Shown here: one piece after another, positions 9,273 to 19,895 of the stretch | Layout: every line of letters begins with the position of its first letter | Numbering within the stretch: position 1 is the first letter of the stretch | NCBI GenBank assembly: GCA_964557575.1 | Contig: CAZLBC010000002.1 | Coordinates: 62,001-126,000, forward strand | Length of the DNA: 64,000 bases | Direction of reading: 5' to 3' | DNA from: CAZLBC01 sp964557575 | GTDB lineage: Bacteria > Planctomycetota > Phycisphaerae > SM23-33 | Made by a program: the position numbers and the translations under genes | Notes under the pieces: generated by a model | Database searches by the model: none | What the model was told of the DNA's origin: nothing | The model's input: only the letters and a program-made list of their open reading frames with translations

Positions 9273-9308
9273 CGGCCCGAACGGCGGCACTACCGGGCCG
9301 GTCGTTTT
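9273..9308 (+). terminator. Possible intrinsic terminator
   Basis: The stem CGGCCCG (9273-9279) pairs with CGGGCCG (9294-9300) across a 14-base loop and is followed within 3 bases by a T5 run (9304-9308). It lies about 155 bases beyond the stop of the plus-strand gene and just before the 3' end of the minus-strand Hsp70 operon. Confidence 0.4.
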
Positions 9309-9334
9309 TCGTTTTGCCTATTGAAACCCTATTG

Positions 9335-9624
9335 TTACCAACGGCGAGAGGTTTCTCGCGCGCCGCCGGGCGCCATCCACTGCAGCAGCATCGTCAACCG
9401 CTGTCCGGCGGGGGTGGCGTGCAACTGCTCGGCGCGGCCGAGACACTCCCGTGCAGCGGCCGTGTCGCCGCGGCGGATCGCCGCGCGTGTCCGTTCCCTG
9501 AGGTCGCGGGCGGCCACCGAGAGCTTCATGAGGACCGCCAGGTCCGCCCCGCACCGCGAGCAGATCGCCTGCGATCGAAAGGCGGCCTTGCAGACCGGGC
9601 AGCGCTGCGGTCCGGCGGGATCCA

Positions 9625-9625
<1 letters not shown>
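9335..9625 (-). CDS. Small zinc-ribbon protein of the Hsp70 operon
   Basis: Predicted 96-aa protein. CPVC at residues 9-12 and CSRCG at 22-26 form a classic four-cysteine zinc ribbon. The remainder is predicted helical and Arg/Ala-rich (LRERTRAAIRRGDTAAARE), reminiscent of one or two TPR helices. Its ATG overlaps the Hsp70 stop by one base (TGATG at 9623-9627), implying translational coupling and a role linked to the chaperone. DnaJ type I proteins carry zinc-binding modules, while the J protein of this operon lacks one. It is therefore tempting to see this protein as the separated zinc module, but that is inference. A short ribbon of this type could also bind other proteins or nucleic acid. 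Confidence 0.75.
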
Positions 9626-11488
<1,863 letters not shown>

Positions 11489-11496
<8 letters not shown>

Positions 11497-12472
11497 GGTC
11501 ACTCCTCTTCTCATTCTCCGTGGTGTCTTCCCGGCAATTCGCCCGGTCCCGCTCGGCGGTTTCATTCTTGGCGACCTTCACTTCCGCCGGACGATATACT
11601 TCCCCGTTCCGGCGATACCCGGTGCGGTATACGGCGAGGACCGTCCCGTCATCGACGCCGGCGACGTGTTCGACATCCACGGCCTTCATGCAGGCCGGAT
11701 CGAATAAGCGGCCGCTGCATTCGATCTCCGTTACGGCGTGTTGTGCCAAGGCGGCGTCCACGCGGTCGAGACATAATCGTGCGCCGTCGCGGAGGGCGGC
11801 GGCCGCGTCCCGCGCGGCGGTATCACTTGATCGCCCGAGAAGGCGGGAGAGCCACCCGCGTTTTCCGCTGCGGTCGCCCGCGGAGAGGACCGCGTCGGCC
11901 GTGCGGCAGCCGCGCGCGAAACGGTCGCGCAGGTCGAGGAGAAGATCGATAACCTCGCCCCAGGCGGCGGTACGCGCGGCGTCGTCTGCCGCGGTGTTGT
12001 TCCGCTCGACGTCGCCGGCGATACGTCCCAGCAATTCGGTGATCCGCCGGTGGGATTCGACGGTTTCGTTGAGCGGGTCGACCATCGCGGCAATCGATGC
12101 GAGATCTTCGCGGAGCTGTTTAAACTCGCGGCCCTGGAGCCGGGTTTCCTGCGCCTGTGAAACCATCGAGGACCAGAGCGAGTACAGGTCCACGCCGTCG
12201 TACGATCGCGAGGAAATGCCCTCCCCGGCCGTATGCGCCGGTGCCGCGGCGGTCGACGAACGGGCATCGTCGGGACCGGCCAGGGTCGGGTCGACGCCCG
12301 GGAGGGGCGGCTCGCTGGCGAGGACGTCGTCGATCCACGCCGCAAAGCGGGAGAGCATCTCGCGCTTCACGTAATCCCGGGGGTGTTCCGTATCGAGAGA
12401 ACCGGTCATACCCGCCGCACGCTGTTCGCCTGTGCCCTGCCCGTCCGTTACCACCCGGTCTTCGTCAATCAT
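11489..12472 (-). CDS. Long GrpE-like nucleotide exchange factor
   Basis: Predicted 327-aa protein, far longer than the ~190 aa of a normal GrpE. The C-terminal ~60 residues are diagnostic: LFDPACMKAVDVEHVAGVDD, then TVLAVYRTGYRRNGEVYRPA and EVKVAKN reproduce the GrpE beta-domain (FDP, H/E-V, GY, N-x-x-x-RPA-V-V). Before it lies a long helical region with likely coiled coil (LRDRFARG, WGEVIDLLLDL). The first ~130 residues, with Pro/Ala-rich linkers, are unlike GrpE. ATG 12472 is chosen because GGGAGGTGA lies 6 bases upstream and the start overlaps the J-like stop as ATGA. It is expected to release ADP from the Hsp70 encoded immediately downstream, whose start lies 8 bases inside this gene. 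Confidence 0.85.
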
Positions 12473-12795
12473 GTCGTCACCTCCCTGAGGGCCGCCAGCC
12501 AGGGACCGGGGCCGACGAAGTGGCGCCGGTCGGATTCCTTCTCCAGTATATCGGTCAGCGGGGCGCCGGGGTCCACCGCGATGACGCGGGCGGCCCGGTG
12601 CCGGGGTTCGTTGAGATACTCGTAGGCGGCTCGTATCCGCCGAAACGCCTCGCCGTTGCGATCGGGCGGAAACTGGGAAACCCTGCGCATATACGCGGCA
12701 CGGACGGCGTCGGGGCCGTCGTCCTTTTCGACACCGAGCACCTCCCACGGGTCATCGCCGGTGGGCAGTACTGCCTGATCAAATGTTTCGCCCAT
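12469..12795 (-). CDS. J-like protein with PPD in place of HPD
   Basis: Predicted 108-aa protein. Residues ~15-65 follow the J-domain layout: DPWEVLGVEKDD (helix I), AVRAAYMRRVSQF (helix II), PPDRN (loop) and EAFRRIRAAYEYLNEPRHRA (helix III). The invariant His of the HPD loop is Pro here, and the loop between helices II and III is short. In canonical J proteins that His is required to stimulate Hsp70 ATPase. So this protein either uses a different mode of contact with its partner Hsp70 or is a non-stimulating adaptor. The tail (about 40 residues) has no Gly/Phe or zinc module. A perfect AGGAGGTGA precedes the start, and the stop overlaps the GrpE-like start as ATGA. Confidence 0.82.
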   Translation of the reverse strand: MGETFDQAVLPTGDDPWEVLGVEKDDGPDAVRAAYMRRVSQFPPDRNGEAFRRIRAAYEYLNEPRHRAARVIAVDPGAPLTDILEKESDRRHFVGPGPWLAALREVTT

Positions 12796-12833
12796 CGTGC
12801 TGTCACCTCCTCGCGGGGATACGGCGTACCCCC

Positions 12834-15740
12834 CTATCGTCTTCTGTTTCCGCGCTGCCGTTTCCCGCGGCCGCCCCTGCTGCGCGGGGGTGGGCCGGCG
12901 GGAACATCGGGCAAACCGGCTCCCTCACCGCCCAACGCCCGGGCAAGCAGGGGAAGGTACTCGGGGTGTCGGTAACAAAAACGTTTGAATTCCTGCTCAG
13001 TGGGTTCATCGCCGGCCTCATCATGCAGCGCGGCGAGCATTTCAATGTACGCACGGACGACGCCCATTCCGCTGCGCGCAATGCCCGGCGGTATGCCGGG
13101 TATCGACTCGCCGAGGTCCGGCATATCCTCGTCCCAATCTTCTTCCCAGTCCTCCTCCTCGTCCCAGTCATCGAACAACGTCCCGGCGAACGGATTCGAA
13201 CGCGATGACGGGGGGGCGGCACACGCGTCCGAAGGGTCCGGTGCCGGTGCCGGCGGTGCCAGGGCCGTCGTATCGCCGTCCGGCCACGCGGGAAAGGCGA
13301 TCAAACGCCGCTCGTTTTCGATGATCGACGCCACGGCGTCGTCATCGATGGCGGGCGGGCCGCCGGCCATGAAGGTGCGGATTAATCGATGCCGTCCCCG
13401 GGCATCCCTGATAGCCGGAATCATGTCGTTGTCCCCGCGCCGACGGGCAATCGTCTCGGCAGCATCGAGACATTCCAATCGCCGGCCGCGGCAATGCGGC
13501 GGCATGGTGCGGGCTCGCAGCAGGAGAACATGGTTGTCGAGGCGACCGCCGCGGCGCAGTCCTGCGCCGGCGGCATAGTAGGCCGCATGGTTAAAGCCAT
13601 CGTCGATCGCCGCCTCGCCGATCGCCAGCAGCGCGGACTGACCGACGGCGGCGACATCATGGTCGTCGTTCATAAGGCCCTCGTTCAGGGTATCGATCCA
13701 GCCGCGCGGTATGTGGAGGCGCAGCCCGACGCGTTTGAAGAGGACGGCCGTCCTGCCGAGTGCGGCGGAAAGCCGGTCCGGCGCGGTAACGGGAGGTGCG
13801 GTTCTGCGGGCGGAGTCCCCCCGGGCCTTGTGCGCGTCGGGCAGCAGGTGTTTGACCAGCGTCACCACGGCCCGGTCACCGTTGTCGTCCCGTGACGGCA
13901 TTTCAGGCCCGTCCCCGCCGCCGTCGGCCGGCTCGTCGGCATACTCACGCAGCGCGACCAGCAGCAGGGGAAGGTCCCCGTCACGGGATTCGGCCATGGC
14001 CTCTATGTTGGCGATATCCTTTTTGAGCAGGTGCGGCTTGCGCCGGCCGATATGCCGAACGGCCTCGGCGATGTAGAGCCGGAGACTCGCCTTCCTGAGA
14101 TCGGGATTGAGGGGGTCTATTTCTTCGGCCGTGCGGATATGGCCGCGCGCCTTGCGGTAGGCCCTCCGCTTCTCCGCCGATTCCGCGAGAACGAGAATCG
14201 GCCGTATGTCGGACGGCAGCGTTTCGTGCCACTGCTTGGCCACCGCATCGATCCGCTTGGGGGCCGCGCCGTACTTTTTTTCCCATTCTATCCATCGTGC
14301 ATAGACATCCGCGGCCGGATCATACCGGCATATCTTTTCGCACACACTTCGGGGGTCGAAGTAATCGTAGTCGGGTTTCTCACCCGGGGCCGCCCGGCGG
14401 ACGTCCGCCGGCTGATCGCGATCGTAAAATGTTCGGATATGATCCGCGATCCGGCGGTGGCGATCACGGGCCGACGTAAGCTGCCAGAGGGGGATGCGCT
14501 CCAGGATGTCAACGATGTGCAGCAATACGGCCGTGTTTTCGAGCGATGCGGTGTCAAACCAGCCGAAATGGACGGCGGTACGGCGGAATTCCTCCCAAGC
14601 GGCGCAGGCCATGAAGGGGCAATCGCCGATTTCCATCGCCGTGGCATACAATCGCCAGAACGAGGGATCGTGTCGCGAGGGGCCGTCGAGCATCTCGATG
14701 ACGTCCTCGACGGGGAGTTTCTTCAGGCAACACTTGATGGAAAACCGCTGTCGAAGGAGTTCGGTCTTTTCCGGGCAGGCCTTTTTGCAGGCGGTAATCG
14801 CACGGCGGACGGCCGCCCGTATATCTTCGAAGAATACATCGCTCTCCAGGGATTCGTCGAGTTCTTCGAGCGCCGTGTACAGTTGACCGCCGGTGACGCC
14901 GAGAATCGCGCCGGCCAGCGACGCCATGGGCGACGACAGTTCGGCGGCAACCCGGCCGGCGAGCAGTGAACGAACCATCGGAATATACGGGGCCGGCGCG
15001 GCATCGGGGTCAATCGCCGCGAGTGTCTTGCGACAGGCCGTCTCCTCGCGGCGATAGCACTGGGAGACGGCCCGGATCAGCAATTTCCACGGCGCGAGGG
15101 GACTGCGTCGGGAGACCTCGGGCAGGGCCACTTCTTCGGCGTCCGTTACCCGTCGTGTCACTACGTCGAATGCATCGGCGACCGCCACGGCCGCCCGCCG
15201 GAGCGGATGGTGTTCCGGCACTGTCTCGCAGGTGGCCAGGAGCTTCGGATCCTTTAATTCCCGTCGGATGGCGTCCTCCGCGTCTGAACGCCGGGCCGGG
15301 GAGGCGTTGTCGTCGGCGATTACCGCTACCGCCGCGGCGAGCGGTTTCGGCAACAGGGCCGCAGTATCGCTGTCACCGGCGAGTATCGGGGGAGCGGATG
15401 AATAACGATCGCGAACCATCGCCTCGAGGGCATCGGCCTCCGTCTCGAGACCATTGCCGCGCAGTTCATCGATCCGCTTGGCGTACACCCCCACCAGCAG
15501 CGACTCCGACGCCGCCGAGCCGACCTTTTTGTGCAGGGCCTTGGCTTTTTTTATCGCCGCCTTGAGCTTTCCGTCGGCCACGTTGCGGCGGACCTTCGCG
15601 ACGGTTTCCCGCGGCAGTGAGCCGGTATCGAGCCCGGCGATGTCCGGTGCCGTCACCGGTCCCCCGGGCGCGGAACCACCGTCAATGGCGTGGCTCGCCG
15701 TCGTGCCGGATGTGTTGTTTTTTCGCTTCTTTCCTGCCAT
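12834..15740 (-). CDS. Large helical (TPR-like) first protein of the Hsp70 operon
   Basis: Predicted 968-aa protein with no recognised enzyme domain. It opens with a basic segment (MAGKKRKNN) and consists mostly of predicted helical pairs of TPR/HEAT character, for example EIDPLNPDLRKASLRLYIAE near residue 550 and the segment around ARGHIRTAEE. Near residues 855-875 lies a strikingly acidic Trp/Asp/Glu patch (LFDDWDEEEDWEEDWDEDMP). The last 15 residues are Arg/Gly-rich (RGGRGKRQRGNRRR), suggesting nucleic-acid or acidic-partner binding. There is no signal peptide, so it is cytoplasmic. It starts the five-gene operon, 38 bases ahead of the J-like gene. It could be a client-recruiting scaffold for the chaperone. 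Its family is unknown to me. Confidence 0.8.
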   Translation of the reverse strand: MAGKKRKNNTSGTTASHAIDGGSAPGGPVTAPDIAGLDTGSLPRETVAKVRRNVADGKLKAAIKKAKALHKKVGSAASESLLVGVYAKRIDELRGNGLETEADALEAMVRDRYSSAPPILAGDSDTAALLPKPLAAAVAVIADDNASPARRSDAEDAIRRELKDPKLLATCETVPEHHPLRRAAVAVADAFDVVTRRVTDAEEVALPEVSRRSPLAPWKLLIRAVSQCYRREETACRKTLAAIDPDAAPAPYIPMVRSLLAGRVAAELSSPMASLAGAILGVTGGQLYTALEELDESLESDVFFEDIRAAVRRAITACKKACPEKTELLRQRFSIKCCLKKLPVEDVIEMLDGPSRHDPSFWRLYATAMEIGDCPFMACAAWEEFRRTAVHFGWFDTASLENTAVLLHIVDILERIPLWQLTSARDRHRRIADHIRTFYDRDQPADVRRAAPGEKPDYDYFDPRSVCEKICRYDPAADVYARWIEWEKKYGAAPKRIDAVAKQWHETLPSDIRPILVLAESAEKRRAYRKARGHIRTAEEIDPLNPDLRKASLRLYIAEAVRHIGRRKPHLLKKDIANIEAMAESRDGDLPLLLVALREYADEPADGGGDGPEMPSRDDNGDRAVVTLVKHLLPDAHKARGDSARRTAPPVTAPDRLSAALGRTAVLFKRVGLRLHIPRGWIDTLNEGLMNDDHDVAAVGQSALLAIGEAAIDDGFNHAAYYAAGAGLRRGGRLDNHVLLLRARTMPPHCRGRRLECLDAAETIARRRGDNDMIPAIRDARGRHRLIRTFMAGGPPAIDDDAVASIIENERRLIAFPAWPDGDTTALAPPAPAPDPSDACAAPPSSRSNPFAGTLFDDWDEEEDWEEDWDEDMPDLGESIPGIPPGIARSGMGVVRAYIEMLAALHDEAGDEPTEQEFKRFCYRHPEYLPLLARALGGEGAGLPDVPAGPPPRSRGGRGKRQRGNRRR

Positions 15741-15766
15741 TGCCGGAACCTGCGCGTATTCCGCCG

Positions 15767-15794
15767 ATTCTAACGGGATTTAACCGCGATTCAA
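15767..15794 (-). promoter_or_regulatory. Candidate promoter of the Hsp70 operon
   Basis: Read on the minus strand, TTGAAT (15794-15789) and TAGAAT (15772-15767) are separated by 16 bases, close to a sigma70-type -35/-10 pair. The ATG of the 968-aa gene (15740) lies 27 bases downstream. No CIRCE-like inverted repeat was seen, so classical HrcA control is not indicated. Confidence 0.42.
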
Positions 15795-15834
15795 TGCCAA
15801 AGGTGATGTATTGGATTATCGCGCCGCCCGAGTC

Positions 15835-15947
15835 GCGAAAAAAGGGGCAGTTAAAAAGGGGTCAGAACTATTTTATAATCTTTTTATTAAGATACTTGTG
15901 AAAGCAAAAAAGAGTTCTGACCCTTTTTTGCCCTGACCCTTTTTTGC
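15835..15947. repeat. Full copy of the GGGGTCAGAACT element with doubled arms
   Basis: The inner left arm (15853-15876, core AAAAAGGGGTCAGAACT) faces an inner right arm (15906-15929, core AGTTCTGACCCTTTTTT) across a ~29-base AT-rich spacer. A second, outer pair flanks them: GCGAAAAAAGGGGCAG at 15835-15850 against CCCTGACCCTTTTTTGC at 15931-15947. The right end lies 11 bases beyond the TAA of the minus-strand beta-helix gene. Confidence 0.85.
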
Positions 15948-15958
15948 ACACGGCGCGG

Positions 15959-17449
15959 TTACTTTACGCAATCCGGCGATTCCGGAGGGATGGTGCTGAT
16001 CGTGTTGTTCTTGCCGTGATCCTCTACCGGCCCGATTGATTGAATAGTGCAGTTGCGCACCCGCTTGGTGAGCACCAGCGTGGCCGGCGTGTGATTGATA
16101 ACCCGGGAGTTTACCAGCGGCTTCTTGTCGCCGAGGCGGGCCCGACTCACCTTCTCGGGCAGGGGGCCGCCATGGTGAAAGATGAAGGTGCAGTTGTTGC
16201 CGGCGATCCGCCCGAGGTCGGTCGGCCGGCCAAGGTTGGTTCCGTCGGTGGGCTCAATCCCTTTGCGCGGCGGTAAGACGGTCACCTCGAAAATGCTGTT
16301 GTGCGGTACCGTGCCGCGTGTCAGGTTGAAAAGCGGGCTGTAGACCACATCCCCCGCGCAGTCGCGCATCACCACGCGCCCGTTGTCGCCGGCGCTCACG
16401 TCGAAGCCGAAATAGCCCGGCTCGCGCACGGTAACGCGGCGCAGCTCGATGTCGCCGTCACTTAAAATCTGCGCGCCGCAGCGGAAGCGTTCAATGGTGG
16501 TGTTTATGACGCGAATGTTTTTATCCCCGTTGTACGTGCGCACGCCGTCTTCGGTCAGGGGAATCACCTGGTCCCGCGGGATCGGCCGTTTTCCGCGGTA
16601 CATGATATTAAAGTCGTGTTTCTTTGCCGGACCGACCTTTTCCTTGAAAATGTCGTTGGTGGGTCGCAGCGCGCCGGTGAGGAAACAGTCCTTGATGAGT
16701 GCGCCGTCCACGCCCCCGTGAAAGTGCACGCCGTGGCCGAATGACCGCTGAAAGACTTTACAGCCGATGAGCTGATTGCCGTTGCCGCTGATGGACATGA
16801 ACGAGTGTTTGTTCAGCCCGGTCCAGCGATTCCCGCCTTTGCCATAGAAGTCGGAATAGCCGTACGGGAACGAACCTTTGATGACAAACGTGCAATTGAT
16901 GAACGCGTTGTCGCTGCCGAGAACCTCGAACTCGTTTTCCGTTACGCGGTATCTGCGAAATGGCCTGTCCACAACGTTCCTGAAGTAACCGCCTTCGAAC
17001 GTGTTGCCGTTGCCGTTGATGTGCCAGGAATCGGCGACGTGGGCCTTTCGACTGAGCCTGCTTTGCACGGACACGGGGGTCTCAATGACCACGCCGCGCA
17101 GGTCGAAGTGGTTGTTCGAGCCGTTGACCGCGAAAATATGCTCCTGGTTCAGTGCGGGGTTCGGCTCATCGACCTTCTCGGCGGTGTAGACGCCGGGCTT
17201 CATGCGAATCTTCCGGCCGTCCTTCTTCAGTGCGGCGCGCAGCGCATCAAGCGAGTCGATGACCGTAAACCCGTCGCGCACCTCGAACTTGACCGGGTTC
17301 ACCGCCGGTGTCGGCGGTGTGCGTGCGATGATCTCCATGGGGGGATTGTCTTCGTATTGCATCCCCGGATATTTCTCCTGTCCCGGGGCCTCGGCACGGG
17401 CCGGCACTGCTACCGTAAGAGCGACAAACACCAGGCAACGCCTGTTCAT
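15959..17449 (-). CDS. Exported right-handed parallel beta-helix protein (pectate-lyase-like fold)
   Basis: Predicted 496-aa protein with a short signal peptide (LVFVALTVAVPARAEA). The body shows the stacked-Asn, short-strand pattern of parallel beta-helices: NGSNNHFDLRGVVIE, NGNGNTFEGGYFRNV, LGSDNAFINCTFVI, SGNGNQLIGCKVFQ, GGVDGALIKDCFLTG and NKNIRVINTTIE-like turns, then a C-terminal cap. Folds of this kind include polysaccharide lyases (PL1, PL6 and relatives) and GH28-type hydrolases; I cannot fix the catalytic residues or substrate. It lies 47 bases downstream of a DUF1961 (YesU-like) gene, which favours pectin or other uronate-polymer use. A GGAGGGA-like site is not obvious before ATG 17449; AAAGGAATC lies nearby. 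Confidence 0.8.
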   Translation of the reverse strand: MNRRCLVFVALTVAVPARAEAPGQEKYPGMQYEDNPPMEIIARTPPTPAVNPVKFEVRDGFTVIDSLDALRAALKKDGRKIRMKPGVYTAEKVDEPNPALNQEHIFAVNGSNNHFDLRGVVIETPVSVQSRLSRKAHVADSWHINGNGNTFEGGYFRNVVDRPFRRYRVTENEFEVLGSDNAFINCTFVIKGSFPYGYSDFYGKGGNRWTGLNKHSFMSISGNGNQLIGCKVFQRSFGHGVHFHGGVDGALIKDCFLTGALRPTNDIFKEKVGPAKKHDFNIMYRGKRPIPRDQVIPLTEDGVRTYNGDKNIRVINTTIERFRCGAQILSDGDIELRRVTVREPGYFGFDVSAGDNGRVVMRDCAGDVVYSPLFNLTRGTVPHNSIFEVTVLPPRKGIEPTDGTNLGRPTDLGRIAGNNCTFIFHHGGPLPEKVSRARLGDKKPLVNSRVINHTPATLVLTKRVRNCTIQSIGPVEDHGKNNTISTIPPESPDCVK

Positions 17450-17496
17450 GGTTGGATTCCTTTCTGAATGGGTGACCGTCTGGAAAAAAAAACAAT

Positions 17497-18324
17497 TTAT
17501 TCTGATGCCGTCACCTTTGTGACGCGCCGCACCGTGAGAGTGGCGTAATCACCGATCAGTCCGCGCATTTGCCGGAAACCGATCTTGCCACCTCGTAATA
17601 CCGTGTCCTCATCACCGGTGTCGATCCAGTCTATGATGATAAAGTCATTAATGGAGAACCGGAAGTGCCGCCCGTGTTTGATGACCTGCATCCGGTACGG
17701 CTCGATGGCATCTCTGGCGCAGGGTATCGGGTCGGCGGCGCGCTTCATGACCGGACCATTGTCGTTGATCGTGGTTTTGCGGAGACTGCAGATTTGAAAA
17801 TTGATTTCGCCCATCGGCCCGCGGCCGGGGGGCGCAGCGTTACGGCGGAAGTAGGCGACATGCAGGGCGTTGATATCGCCTTTGCGGTAGTCGCTGTAAT
17901 CCCCATCGCGTTTCTGCAGCGAGGGATCGAACAGGTCTTTGCCGTTTGCTCCCGTTACCGCGGTCCAGAACATCGCGAGACCCTTGTCGTTGCGCGGTTG
18001 GAATTCCCAGGACACCGCGATGTTGTCGGGAAAATCCTTCGGGCACCACAGCAGGAAGTGGCAATCCGATTCCATTTGCATGCGGCCATGGGGGAAGGTG
18101 ATTGCCGGATGCCCTTTTATTTTTGATTCGATCACCCAGTCCTTGATGTCGTCGGGGCAGGAGAGCGGATTTTCGTACAACACGTCGCCCGGTTCGAATC
18201 GTACGGGCTCGGATTGCGTGGCCCAATCGACTTGAGCGTATGCGCGGTCAGTGGCGTTGGCCATGACGATGCTTCCAATGGCACACAGTGTTTTCAGCGT
18301 GAATGGATGGTTGATGACTTTCAT
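17497..18324 (-). CDS. DUF1961 (YesU-like) exported protein
   Basis: Predicted 275-aa protein with an N-terminal export signal (TLCAIGSIVMANATDRAYA). The mature part matches DUF1961/PF09224: LYENPLSCPDDIKDWVIE, MQMESDCHFLLWCPKDFPDN, IAVSWEFQPRNDKGLAMFW, GDINALHVAYFRRNA, FQICSLRKT and a closing IGFRQMRGLIGDYATLTV. B. subtilis YesU, encoded in the rhamnogalacturonan cluster, belongs to this jelly-roll family. ATG 18324 is supported by AAAGGAGA about 10 bases upstream and by an ATGA overlap with the glycosidase remnant. An upstream start at 18375 would add 17 residues without a ribosome-binding site. It is probably periplasmic or surface-located, acting with the beta-helix protein on a plant- or algal-type glycan. 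Confidence 0.88.
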   Translation of the reverse strand: MKVINHPFTLKTLCAIGSIVMANATDRAYAQVDWATQSEPVRFEPGDVLYENPLSCPDDIKDWVIESKIKGHPAITFPHGRMQMESDCHFLLWCPKDFPDNIAVSWEFQPRNDKGLAMFWTAVTGANGKDLFDPSLQKRDGDYSDYRKGDINALHVAYFRRNAAPPGRGPMGEINFQICSLRKTTINDNGPVMKRAADPIPCARDAIEPYRMQVIKHGRHFRFSINDFIIIDWIDTGDEDTVLRGGKIGFRQMRGLIGDYATLTVRRVTKVTASE

Positions 18325-18815
18325 GTGTCCGGTTCTCCTTTCCTGAACGTGTGTTGTCTGAAGAAATGTAACCATACGCGCACGGCACTCGGCTCGCGGT
18401 TGGCCCAGGCGTAGTACGGGATGGCGGTTATCTCGGCAGGATGCACGCCGTCCCGCCCCTGAACAGCGGCCGTGCCGCTGAGCGTTACCACCCCTCCCGG
18501 CAGTTCAGGCCTGTACCGCGCCTTCATGCTCGTATCGGCCGATACGGCGATGCGCTCCGGCGGGGCTTCATTGTCCGCGCCCTCCAGGCAATAAACCATC
18601 GGCCCTCGCATTATGGCCGCTTTCCCCTGCTCATTGTCCGCGCCTTCCTTTACGGTGGGGATGAACGGCGGAAAGTCATACAGCGCCGCCTCGGCGATCG
18701 CCAGCCAGGTTCCCTTCCCCGTATCGACCAGGACGGGCAACTTCAACTCGCCGCTCGACGAGCCGAGTTGAATCGGTCCCTTCGGCCGATGTTCTCGGTT
18801 GTGGAACAGGTGATC
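18321..18815 (-). pseudogene. Chimeric glycosidase remnant (GH97-like segment joined to a GH127-like C-terminus)
   Basis: The minus-strand frame is open from a TGA at 18816-18818 to a TGA at 18321 with no good start (TTG 18746 is possible). The first part, including LPVLVDTGKGTW and LAIAEAALYDFPPF, resembles the N-terminal beta-sandwich of GH97 glycosidases. The second part, AAIMRGPMVYCLEGADN and EITAIPYYAWANREPS, is the hallmark C-terminal region of GH127/DUF1680 beta-L-arabinofuranosidases. The join is flanked by an exact 14-base direct repeat on the plus strand, TCATTGTCCGCGCC at 18568 and 18631, giving two EGADNE motifs. The stop overlaps the DUF1961 start as ATGA. The GH97 part is the less certain assignment. 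Confidence 0.65.
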
Positions 18816-18906
18816 TCAGGGGGGCCGGCGTCATCGTCTCCTGTCTTTTCTCATGGTTTTTCATTCAGTAATTTCTCAAGCCTGCGAACGCCGGTCTGAG
18901 TACATG

Positions 18907-19777
18907 TTACCGTTCCTCTTTGACTTTCAGGACAATCACAAAGCAGGGTTTCACCGTCACCGTCTCCCCGGTGACCCTCTCGCCGGTGGCGACGTTCTCG
19001 ACGGCCCCCCGGAGACGTCCATCCGGTACTCCTGTAATGCCAGGGTCATTTCCGGGGGGCGGTCTTTTCGTCGCCCAGGTAGAGAATGATTGTCGACCGC
19101 GGGCCGAGCGCGATCGGCCGGCCGACGTCGACCAGCCGGCCGCTGATCAGGTCCGGCGCCCGGCGGCGGCCCCGCGGCACGTCGATGTCAAAGGTCTGTT
19201 CGCGATAGGTGCCTTTAATCGTCGTGTTCATCGCGATCAGGTAGTCGCCGAACCGGACCCGGTACAGGTCGGCCATAACGGCCCGTTCGTCGCCGTCTTT
19301 CCATTGCTCCCCGCCCGCTTCGTCAATCGCCTTGACCAGCCCCGGCGGCGGCGGCTGGATCGGGTACTGTTGGCCGCCGAGGGCGCTTGTGCGTTTGCCC
19401 GGCAGCTTCCCGGGCATGGTGAACGTCCCGCCCGCGGGACTGACGACCGTATCGACCTTCACCGTCGCGAGGCGTTCGATGCGCGGCGTGGTGAAGTGGA
19501 TTCTCCCCAAGGGGAACACGGCGTCGCGCGACAGGAAGAAGGAACCGTTGATTCGCGTGTCGCGGTGCTTGACGGCGAACACGGCGACGTCCTCATCGGC
19601 CCAGCCGAAATCCTCGTGGTCCGGCTCCATCGGCAGCCGGGCGTCGGTCGGCAGCAGTTCCTTGACTTTCCGGCAGGCTTCGACGCGCGGGATGATCTGG
19701 TTGATCCGCGGCACGCCTTCGGAAAGAAGCGAAAGGGCAATCGTGGCAGTGAAACAACGGTTCCAACGGTGGATGGT
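18907..19777 (-). pseudogene. 5'-truncated, frameshifted exported-protein remnant
   Basis: The minus-strand frame opens just after an in-frame TAA (19778-19780) with HRWNRCFTATIALSLLSEGV, which reads like the interior of a glycosidase catalytic domain. It runs through LGRIHFTTPRIERLATVKVD to a stop at 19046. The next frame then carries MTLALQEYRMDVS, and a third carries VENVATGERVTGETVTVKPC ending at TAA 18907. Both shifts coincide with C6/G6 homopolymers (about 19050 and 18997), so sequencing error could account for them. The missing 5' part cannot be explained that way, because an intact gene ends only ~120 bases upstream at 19896. The family is not identified; it resembles the C-terminal sandwich region of a planctomycete glycosidase-like protein. 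Confidence 0.6.
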
Positions 19778-19895
19778 TTACGTGCCGGCGTGCCTGTCCG
19801 CGGCAGTCCCGGCGGCGGGCGGTGGGCCGCGTTCATCCCGCCCTGGACGTAGCGCGACCCCAATGATTTTGACGGTGTTACGGGCCGCCCGGTTT

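Noticed and set aside
15740..15800. CIRCE or other heat-shock operator upstream of the Hsp70 operon
   Set aside because: No TTAGCACTC-N9-GAGTGCTAA-like inverted repeat is present.
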